DNA of 18,345 nucleotides from an uncultured Burkholderiales bacterium. Its GTDB lineage: Bacteria; Pseudomonadota; Gammaproteobacteria; Burkholderiales; Burkholderiaceae. This document shows positions 1 to 5,410 of this stretch, in pieces. Below the pieces are notes generated by a model. That model did no database searches, was not told where the DNA came from, and saw only the letters and a list, made by a program, of their open reading frames with translations. Numbering within the stretch: position 1 is the stretch's first letter; each line of letters begins with the position of its first letter. The position numbers and the translations under genes are program-made. Location of the stretch: assembly GCA_937891045.1 (NCBI GenBank), contig CALBEV010000106.1, positions 1 to 18,345 of the forward strand, written 5' to 3'.

Positions 1-363
1 TTGTCGCAAGGCAAAGAGGTGTTTGCCGTGCCGGGGTCTATTCACTCGGCCTTGTCACGCGGCTGCCATGCCTTGTTGCGCCAAGGCGCGAAGTTGGTGG
101 AAACCGCGCAAGACGTGTTGGAAGAATTGCCCTCGCAACTTCAGGTCGATACCGATGATGCGCCGCCTGCTCACGCGCAGCCGCAAGGCGCCACCGAACA
201 CGCCTTGTGCGCTGCGCTGGGCCACGACCCGCAAAGCTTGGACGTGTTGTTGGTGCGCAGCCAGCTGGCCTTGGAAGACGCGCTGGTGGCTTTGCACGAA
301 CTAGAGAGTCGCGGTGTGCTGGCGCGCTTGCCCGGTGGTTTGTACCAGCGCATTGGCGCTTGA
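1..363 (+). CDS. dprA: DNA-processing protein DprA, C-terminal part (5' end outside window)
   Basis: DprA (Smf) loads RecA onto incoming single-stranded DNA during natural transformation and acts in the cytoplasm. The reading frame is open from the first base, so the gene begins upstream and only the last 120 codons are here; the TTG at position 1 is an internal codon. Residues 1-45 contain the signature of the end of the Rossmann-like DprA fold (EVFAVPGSIHS, then RGCHALLRQGAKLVE). Residues from about 65 to the end fit the small winged-helix domain that closes many DprA proteins (segments such as DVLLVRSQLALEDALVALHELESRG). The downstream neighbour is smg, a dprA-smg order that is common in proteobacteria. 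A hairpin follows the stop codon. The assignment is firm; the state of the missing N-terminal half cannot be judged. Confidence 0.93.
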   Translation: MSQGKEVFAVPGSIHSALSRGCHALLRQGAKLVETAQDVLEELPSQLQVDTDDAPPAHAQPQGATEHALCAALGHDPQSLDVLLVRSQLALEDALVALHELESRGVLARLPGGLYQRIGA

Positions 364-401
364 GCAAAGACCCTTGTGGGCGCTGTGTTGGCCCCGGCCA
401 T

Positions 402-426
402 GGCCTTGAAACCAAGGCCCTTGTTG
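402..426 (+). terminator. Probable terminator hairpin after dprA
   Basis: A 7-bp stem, GGCCTTG (402-408) and CAAGGCC (413-419), with a 4-nt loop lies 38 bp after the dprA stop and is followed by the T-containing but imperfect run CTTGTTG. The short stem and broken T tract make it a moderate intrinsic terminator candidate at best. It separates dprA from the smg promoter. Confidence 0.4.
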
Positions 427-463
427 AGGTGCAGAACCACGCATGAAACAGCCAAAATTTATT

Positions 464-493
464 TTCAAAGGGGCGCAGAAAACAGGTTATATT
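464..493 (+). promoter_or_regulatory. Putative sigma-70 promoter of smg
   Basis: A -35-like TTCAAA (464-469) and a -10-like TATATT (488-493) are separated by 18 bp. The expected transcription start falls at about 499-501, at or just before the smg ATG at 501. That predicts a leaderless or nearly leaderless message, in keeping with the absence of a purine-rich Shine-Dalgarno sequence (the ATG is preceded by GCCCCCC). Confidence 0.5.
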
Positions 494-500
494 GCCCCCC

Positions 501-992
501 ATGTTCGATGTCCTTGTGTATGTCTACGAGCACTACTGGCGCGGCGAAGCGTGTCCAGAGTTGCCTCTGCTAAGCCGCAAACTCAGCGCCGCTGGCTTCG
601 ACGCCGACGAAATTGAACAAGCCCTGTCTTGGCTGGCCGGTCTCAACATCGCCGCCCAAGCCGACATCATCCACGTGGGCCACAGCAAACCTGGTTTGCA
701 ACCCGCCTACGTGCAATCCCCCCTCAGCATGCGCGTCTACTCGGACGCCGAGCAACAGCACATCGGTGCCGATGGTTTGGGTTTCCTCACCTTCATGGAA
801 GGCGCGGGCGTGTTGCCAGCGCAAATGCGCGAGATCGTGGTGGACCGCGCCATGGCCGTGCCCAACTACCCGGTCAGTCTCGATGATTTGAAAATCATCG
901 TGCTCATGGTCTATTGGAGTGCGGGCATCGAGCCCGACGCCTTGGTGCTTGATGAGCTGTGTGACGATCAATCGGCTCGTGTAGCGCACTGA
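501..992 (+). CDS. smg: Smg family protein (DUF494)
   Basis: A 163-residue protein of the Smg/DUF494 family, short cytoplasmic proteins of unclear biochemical role that are usually encoded beside dprA. The N-terminus MFDVLVYVYEHYW, the acidic mid-section with an alpha-helical look, and the C-terminal stretch with NYPVSLDDLKIIVLMV are characteristic of the family, and the length is normal. I chose the ATG at 501 because a TTG three codons upstream adds only Leu-Pro-Pro, lacks a ribosome binding site, and the family starts with Met-Phe-Asp. A promoter-like sequence ends 7 bp before the ATG, so the message may be leaderless. A strong two-way terminator follows the stop by about 10 bp. Family membership is confident; function is not known from the sequence. 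Confidence 0.9.
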   Translation: MFDVLVYVYEHYWRGEACPELPLLSRKLSAAGFDADEIEQALSWLAGLNIAAQADIIHVGHSKPGLQPAYVQSPLSMRVYSDAEQQHIGADGLGFLTFMEGAGVLPAQMREIVVDRAMAVPNYPVSLDDLKIIVLMVYWSAGIEPDALVLDELCDDQSARVAH

Positions 993-1003
993 GCATCAAC
1001 ACC

Positions 1004-1033
1004 AAAAAAAAGGCACCCACGGGTGCCTTTTTT
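1004..1033. terminator. Bidirectional intrinsic terminator between smg and secF
   Basis: AGGCACC (1011-1017) pairs with GGTGCCT (1022-1028) around the loop CACG. The stem is flanked by eight A on the left (1004-1011) and six T on the right (1028-1033). It therefore works as an intrinsic terminator on both strands, ending smg from the left and the yajC-secD-secF transcript from the right. Its position exactly between two convergent stop codons supports this. Confidence 0.9.
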
Positions 1034-1048
1034 GTTGGATAGCGTGGT

Positions 1049-2005
1049 TTAAACCACCGCGCCCGAGTTCGGGTCGTTCGGGTCTTCCTCTTCTTTTTTG
1101 CCCGTGAATTTGATCAGGTCTTCGCGGCGGATGCCCAACCACATGGCGATGGAGGCCGCCACAAACACCGAGGAGTAAATGCCAAACAAAATACCAATGG
1201 TCAGCGCCAAGGCAAAGTAGTGCAGGGTGGCGCCGCCAAACAAAAGCATGGACAACACCATGAGTTGGGTTGAGCCGTGGGTGATGATGGTGCGGCTGAT
1301 GGTGGAGGTGATCGCGTTGTCAATGATTTCCACCGTGTTCATTTTGCGAAAGCGGCGAAAGTTCTCGCGCACCCGGTCAAAAATCACCACCGACTCGTTC
1401 ACCGAATAGCCCAGAACGGCCAACACCGCGGCCAACACGGGGAGCGAGAACTCCCACTGGAAATAGGCAAAAAAGCCCAAGATGATGATCACGTCGTGCA
1501 AGTTGGCGATGATGCCCGCCACCGCGTATTTCCATTCGAAGCGGATGGCCAAGTAAATCATGATGCCCACCACCACAAAGGCCAGGGCTTTCAAGCCATC
1601 GATGGCGAGTTCGTCGCCCACCTGGGGTCCGACAAACTCGGTGCGCTTGAGTTCAGCGCTGGGGTCGGCTTCTTTCAAGGCGGCCATCACTTTGGTGCTT
1701 TGCTCGGTGGCGGTGCTGCCCTTCAAGGCGGGCATGCGGATGAGCACATCACGCGCCGAGCCAAAGTTTTGCACCTGCACATCGTTGATGCCCAACTTGG
1801 CAATACGCTCGCGCATCGGGTCCAGCGCCACCGGTTGTGCAAAGCTGACCTCCATCAAGGTGCCGCCCGTGAACTCCACAGACAGATGCAAGCCGCGGCT
1901 GAAGAGGAAAAACACCGCCGCCAAAAAGGTGATCAACGAGATGGCATTGAACACCAAGGCATGGCGCATGAACGGAATGTCTTTGCGGATTTTGAAAAAT
2001 TCCAT
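1049..2005 (-). CDS. secF: Protein translocase subunit SecF
   Basis: SecF is an inner-membrane partner of SecD. The SecDF complex uses the proton motive force to pull exported proteins out of the SecYEG channel on the periplasmic side. The 318 residues show a first membrane helix (about 16-36), a short periplasmic domain opening with VEFTGGTLMEV (43-53), the conserved block around VGPQVGDEL, and five further membrane helices from about 137 to 292. The family motif NESVVIFDRVREN is at 203-215 and SRTI at 237-240. The C-terminus is short and acidic. The ATG lies 9 bp after the secD stop with no clear Shine-Dalgarno sequence, suggesting translational coupling. It is the last gene of yajC-secD-secF and runs into the two-way terminator. 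Confidence 0.97.
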   Translation of the reverse strand: MEFFKIRKDIPFMRHALVFNAISLITFLAAVFFLFSRGLHLSVEFTGGTLMEVSFAQPVALDPMRERIAKLGINDVQVQNFGSARDVLIRMPALKGSTATEQSTKVMAALKEADPSAELKRTEFVGPQVGDELAIDGLKALAFVVVGIMIYLAIRFEWKYAVAGIIANLHDVIIILGFFAYFQWEFSLPVLAAVLAVLGYSVNESVVIFDRVRENFRRFRKMNTVEIIDNAITSTISRTIITHGSTQLMVLSMLLFGGATLHYFALALTIGILFGIYSSVFVAASIAMWLGIRREDLIKFTGKKEEEDPNDPNSGAVV

Positions 2006-2014
2006 GGTCTGCTT

Positions 2015-3910
2015 TCAGTCGGCTTTGGCTTTGGCGATCACATCGCGGGTGGACGCGTCAGGGCGCCAGATGGTGCCGATGGACACAGATTGCAAACGTT
2101 TTTGGCGGCCATACCAAAGGTTGACCAGGCCGCGCGAGAAAAACACCGCCGAGAACATGCTGGTGAGAATGCCCAAGCAATGCACCACCGCAAAGCCGCG
2201 CACCGGCCCCGAGCCAAAGGCCAGCAAGGCCAAGCCTGCAATCAGGGTGGTGACGTTGGAGTCAAGGATGGTGGACCAAGCGCGGTCATAGCCGATGTGG
2301 ATCGCGGTTTGCGGTGCGGCACCGTTGCGCAATTCTTCGCGCACCCGTTCGTTGATCAGCACGTTGGCGTCAATCGCCATGCCCAGCACCAGCGCCATCG
2401 CCGCCATGCCGGGCAGCGTGAGGGTGGCTTGCAGCATGGAGAGCACGGCCACCAGCAACAACAAGTTCACCGACAGCGCAATGCTGGAGATGACGCCAAA
2501 CAGCATGTAATAAAAGCACATGAACACCGTGACGGCGACAAAACCCCAGGTGACCGAGTCAAAACCTTTGGCGATATTTTCAGCGCCCAGGCTTGGACCA
2601 ATGGTGCGCTCTTCGATGATGTCCATGGGCGCAGCCAACGAACCAGCACGCAACAACAAGGCGGTGTCAGCCGCTTCGGTGGTGGTCATTTGACCGGAGA
2701 TTTGCACCCGACCGCCGCCAATTTCGGTGCGGATCACAGGCGCGGTGACCACTTCACCCTTGCCTTTTTCGAACAACAAAATGGCCATGCGCTTGCCGAC
2801 GTTTTCACGCGTGACATCTTTGAAGATGCGAGCGCCTTTGGCGTCCAAAGTGAGGTGCACCGCGGCTTCTTGGGTTTGGTTGTCAAAGCCGGGCTGCGCG
2901 TCTGTGAGGTTTTCACCGGTCAACAGCACTTGCTTTTTCACCACCACGGCTTGGCCATTGCGTTCCAGGTATTTCTCGGTGCCAAACGGCACCATGCCAC
3001 TGCCCACCTCGGCCAAACGTGCATCACTGCTGTCGTCGACCATGCGGATTTCAAGGGTCGCCGTGCGGCCCAAGATGTCTTTGGCTTTGGCGGTGTCTTG
3101 CACGCCGGGCAACTGCACCACGATGCGGTCCAGGCCTTGCTGCTGAATGACCGGCTCGGCCACACCGAGCTCGTTGATCCGGTTGTGCAGCGTGGTGATG
3201 TTTTGCTTGAGCGCTTGGTCTTGTACGCGCTTGGCCGCTTCGGGCTTTAAGACAGCGTTCAATTGATAGACGTTGTTGACGGGGGTGACCGTGGCGAGCA
3301 AATCGGTGAACTGCTCTTGTATCAAGGCCAATGCCGCATCAGCTGCAGCTTGATCATTGAAACTGATGGCCACGCTTTGCTGTTCACGCGAGATACCGTT
3401 GTGGCGGATGGTTTTTTCACGCAAGGCGCTTCGCAAGTCCCCGGCCAAGGCTTCTGCTTTTTTGGACAGCGCGGCTTGCATATCGACTTGCAACATGAAG
3501 TGCACACCGCCGCGCAAGTCCAAGCCCAGGTACATGGGGGCGGCTTTCAAACTGGCCAACCAAGCGGGGGTGCGGGGAATCAGATTCAGGGCCACCACGT
3601 AGTCTGGGTTGTTGGCGTCTTGGTTCAAGGCACGTTGCGTCACATCTTTGGCTTTGAGTTGTTCATCCGTGTTCTCAAAACGCAGCTTCAAGGAGTTGGC
3701 CTCCAAGCTGATGATGGAAGGCTTGAGGTTGGCCGCTTTCAAAGCGTCTTCCACCTTGGCTTGTGTCGCCAAATCAAGCTTGATGCTTGCACGACCAGGC
3801 GAGACTTGAACAGCCGGCGCCTCACCAAAAAAATTGGGCAGCGTGTACAAACTGCCCAGCAACACCGCGGTGACCAGCACCACGTATTTCCAGAGTGAAT
3901 AGCGATTCAT
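2015..3910 (-). CDS. secD: Protein translocase subunit SecD
   Basis: SecD is the larger subunit of the SecDF membrane complex, which completes Sec-dependent export using the proton gradient. The 631-residue length is normal for a proteobacterial SecD. A first membrane helix (about 9-27) is followed by a long periplasmic region containing DLRGGVHFML (131-140) and a second conserved block around ERTIGPSLG (434-442). Five more membrane helices (about 452-600) carry the family motif GMAIDANVLINERVREE (510-526), with the acidic and polar residues proposed to take part in proton movement. The ATG is only 5 bp after the yajC stop and has no recognisable Shine-Dalgarno sequence, so translation is probably coupled to yajC. 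Confidence 0.97.
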   Translation of the reverse strand: MNRYSLWKYVVLVTAVLLGSLYTLPNFFGEAPAVQVSPGRASIKLDLATQAKVEDALKAANLKPSIISLEANSLKLRFENTDEQLKAKDVTQRALNQDANNPDYVVALNLIPRTPAWLASLKAAPMYLGLDLRGGVHFMLQVDMQAALSKKAEALAGDLRSALREKTIRHNGISREQQSVAISFNDQAAADAALALIQEQFTDLLATVTPVNNVYQLNAVLKPEAAKRVQDQALKQNITTLHNRINELGVAEPVIQQQGLDRIVVQLPGVQDTAKAKDILGRTATLEIRMVDDSSDARLAEVGSGMVPFGTEKYLERNGQAVVVKKQVLLTGENLTDAQPGFDNQTQEAAVHLTLDAKGARIFKDVTRENVGKRMAILLFEKGKGEVVTAPVIRTEIGGGRVQISGQMTTTEAADTALLLRAGSLAAPMDIIEERTIGPSLGAENIAKGFDSVTWGFVAVTVFMCFYYMLFGVISSIALSVNLLLLVAVLSMLQATLTLPGMAAMALVLGMAIDANVLINERVREELRNGAAPQTAIHIGYDRAWSTILDSNVTTLIAGLALLAFGSGPVRGFAVVHCLGILTSMFSAVFFSRGLVNLWYGRQKRLQSVSIGTIWRPDASTRDVIAKAKAD

Positions 3911-3915
3911 GGGGG

Positions 3916-4248
3916 TTACTTGATCGAGCCCTTGGGCAGCACTTGCACCACCGCGGCGCGCTGCAGTTGCACGGTGACACCATTGCCTACATCCAGTCCT
4001 ATTTGTTGCTCGCCGAGTTGTGAAATCTTGCCCAGCATGCCGCCGGTGGTGACCACTTCATCGCCTTTGGCCAGCGCTTCCAGCATGGCCTTGACCTCTT
4101 TTTGGCGTTTCATTTGGGGGCGAATCATGACGAAATACAGCACAACGAACATCAGCACCAAGGGCAACATGCTCATGAGGGATGACGACAAGTCGCTGGC
4201 TGGGGCTGCGGCGGGTGCGGTTTGGGCAATGGCTGAAGACATGAACAC
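3916..4248 (-). CDS. yajC: Preprotein translocase subunit YajC
   Basis: YajC is a small single-pass inner-membrane protein associated with SecDF and SecYEG. The protein (110 residues from GTG, 108 from ATG) has an Ala/Ser-rich N-terminus, one membrane helix around residues 24-42, the motif FVMIRPQMKRQKE just after it, and the conserved block KGDEVVTTGGMLGKI in the cytoplasmic domain. I prefer the GTG at 4248 because AAAGGAG lies 7 nt upstream; the ATG two codons later (4242) would be 13 nt from it and remains possible. It is the first gene of yajC-secD-secF. In many proteobacteria queA and tgt precede yajC; here the upstream neighbour is an unrelated accessory gene in the opposite orientation, so the operon starts at yajC. 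Confidence 0.94.
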   Translation of the reverse strand: MFMSSAIAQTAPAAAPASDLSSSLMSMLPLVLMFVVLYFVMIRPQMKRQKEVKAMLEALAKGDEVVTTGGMLGKISQLGEQQIGLDVGNGVTVQLQRAAVVQVLPKGSIK

Positions 4249-4255
4249 GACAATT

Positions 4256-4262
4256 CTCCTTT
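4256..4262 (-). promoter_or_regulatory. Strong Shine-Dalgarno site that sets the yajC start
   Basis: On the minus strand this reads AAAGGAG. It is separated by 7 nt from the GTG codon ending at 4246 and by 13 nt from the next in-frame ATG, so it favours the GTG start of yajC. Confidence 0.7.
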
Positions 4263-4276
4263 GAAGGCAACCGGCG

Positions 4277-4282
4277 ATTGTA
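4277..4282 (-). promoter_or_regulatory. -10-like element of the yajC-secD-secF promoter
   Basis: The minus strand reads TACAAT here, followed by CGCC and, about 14 bp on, the yajC Shine-Dalgarno site. No good -35 hexamer is visible 16-18 bp upstream, so only the -10 half is supported. The same TACAATC core precedes the SET gene, fbpB and fbpC. Confidence 0.4.
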
Positions 4283-4375
4283 TGCGGATGGTCTTTGGCG
4301 CTTGGTTTCCAAGGGTGTTGCAGTTGGCAGGCTTAGTTTGACCGGAGGACACGGTTTTGAAGTTGCGCCAAAGCC

Positions 4376-4439
4376 GTTTAGGAAGTCCCGCCCAAGCCAC
4401 CAGCAAGCTGTTTAGGAAGTCACGTGCAAGCCACCCGCC
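4376..4439 (+). repeat. Two-copy 34-bp direct repeat
   Basis: GTTTAGGAAGTC occurs at 4376-4387 and again at 4410-4421. In each copy it is followed at the same distance by CAAGCCACC (4392-4400 and 4427-4434 with one trailing C), giving a repeat period of 34 bp with a few differences between copies. The second copy runs directly into the long hairpin at 4428-4497. The two together fill much of the noncoding gap between yajC and the ORF6N gene. No coding function is apparent. Confidence 0.7.
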
Positions 4440-4497
4440 ATGGGGGCCCTTTTTGCTGGTCTTTCGCTCACAAAAAGGCCCCCAGGCCGTGTGGCTT
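4428..4497. repeat. Long intergenic hairpin (REP-like inverted repeat)
   Basis: The inner stem is formed by 4441-4455 and 4471-4484: TGGGGGCC then TTTTTG on the left against CAAAAAGGCCCCCA on the right, 14 bp with a single bulged C and a 15-nt loop. An outer stem, AAGCCAC (4428-4434) with GTGGCTT (4491-4497), extends it after an internal loop. It could act as a terminator or a transcript-stabilising element. No gene ends immediately before it, so a dispersed palindromic repeat is also likely. Confidence 0.65.
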
Positions 4498-4572
4498 TAA
4501 GAGTTGTTCTCGGTTGGCGGGGTGTTGCGACAAAGCTGGGTTGGGTTGTTGAACTAGCGGCAATAAATGCTA

Positions 4573-4600
4573 TTGATGAATGAAAATATGGTCATTTAAT
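4573..4600 (+). promoter_or_regulatory. Putative promoter of the ORF6N gene
   Basis: TTGATG (4573-4578) and TTTAAT (4595-4600) are 16 bp apart, matching the sigma-70 consensus at four and five of six positions. They lie in a strongly AT-rich stretch (about 4540-4660) that contrasts with the GC-rich surroundings. The start would fall near 4607, giving a leader of about 70 nt. AT-richness raises the chance of false promoter matches. Confidence 0.35.
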
Positions 4601-4675
4601 AATTTCAAATAGTTAATATTTAAGCTTGTTTGAATTTGATCGATGTTGTTTTAAATCTCGTGGAAAGGTGCTGAG

Positions 4676-5263
4676 ATGGTTGGAAAAATCATCAAATCTA
4701 CAAATGCAAATGCAGATGATTCGGTCAGCAGCCTGATCCTGACGCTCAGGTCTTCACCTGTATTGATCGATACGGACTTGGCAACTCTTTATGGCGTCAC
4801 AACCAAAGCGCTAAATCAGGCGGTTCAACGAAATACAGAGAGGTTTCCGCAAGGTTTTAAATTTCAGCTCAGCTTGGAAGAAAAAAACGAACTGGTCACA
4901 AACTGTGACCGGTTCAACAGGCTCAAACATTCCAGCACCCTGCCCCATGCATTCACTGAGCAGGGCGTGGCGATGTTGTCCGCTGTCTTACGCAGCCAAA
5001 CGGCTATCCAAACCAGCATTTCCATCATGAATGCGTTTGTGGCCATGCGGCAGTTCGTTCAAACAAACGGGGCTTTGCTGCAACGCATGGATGCTCTGGA
5101 GATTCATCATTTGGCGCTGGCGCAAGACACGCACACCAAATTTGAAAAAGTATTCACTGAACTGGCTGATAAAAACAAACTCAAACCTGCACAAGGGGTG
5201 TTTTTTGGACTGGATAACAGCGCCTTGAAGGTCATGGACCGAGTTAGAGAGCTACTGAAATAA
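4676..5263 (+). CDS. ORF6N domain-containing protein (KilA-N/phage antirepressor-like)
   Basis: The 195-residue protein has an N-terminal ORF6N-type domain over about residues 20-125. Visible hallmarks are VLIDTDLATLYGVTTKALNQ (29-48), RNTERFPQGFKFQLS (52-66) and FTEQGVAMLSAVLRS (93-107), followed by a helical region (IMNAFVAMRQF) and a C-terminal tail ending MDRVRELLK. Such domains come from phage and large-DNA-virus proteins and are thought to bind DNA; bacterial copies are common, scattered and mostly uncharacterised. The ATG is supported by GGAAAGG 7 nt upstream. Base composition is clearly lower in GC than in topB or secD, and palindromic repeats flank the gene on both sides, which suggests recent acquisition. 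No phage structural, integrase or toxin gene is nearby. The domain call is confident; the cellular role is unknown. Confidence 0.85.
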   Translation: MVGKIIKSTNANADDSVSSLILTLRSSPVLIDTDLATLYGVTTKALNQAVQRNTERFPQGFKFQLSLEEKNELVTNCDRFNRLKHSSTLPHAFTEQGVAMLSAVLRSQTAIQTSISIMNAFVAMRQFVQTNGALLQRMDALEIHHLALAQDTHTKFEKVFTELADKNKLKPAQGVFFGLDNSALKVMDRVRELLK

Positions 5264-5313
5264 ATGGAGGCTGGAGCGTGCGGGTTTCACAGAGGACTGA
5301 AACCACTTCCCTG

Positions 5314-5396
5314 GGCTGACCACGGCGGGTCGGCCCGCGTAGCGAACGTTGCCACGCAGTGGCGGTGAGCGGCGGACGAGCCCGCCAAGGTCAGCC
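5314..5396. repeat. Compound inverted repeat between the ORF6N gene and topB
   Basis: Outer arms GGCTGACC (5314-5321) and GGTCAGCC (5389-5396) continue, after a 2-nt mismatch, into GGCGGG (5324-5329) and CCCGCC (5381-5386). A second hairpin, GCCAC-GCA-GTGGC (5351-5363), is nested inside. No T tract follows either arm. It lies between two convergent genes (stops at 5263 and 5411), so it may help end both transcripts, but its size and nested form look more like a dispersed palindromic element. Confidence 0.65.
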
Positions 5397-5410
5397 TCAC
5401 CAATGTGGCT

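Noticed and set aside
1277..3250. A 657-codon open frame on the plus strand across secF and secD
   Set aside because: It is antisense to two clear membrane-protein genes, is His/Gln/Gly-rich with no domain, and is the expected by-product of GC-rich third positions.
4376..4439. A CRISPR-like array from the repeated GTTTAGGAAGTC
   Set aside because: Only two imperfect copies exist, with no unique spacers of uniform length and no cas genes.
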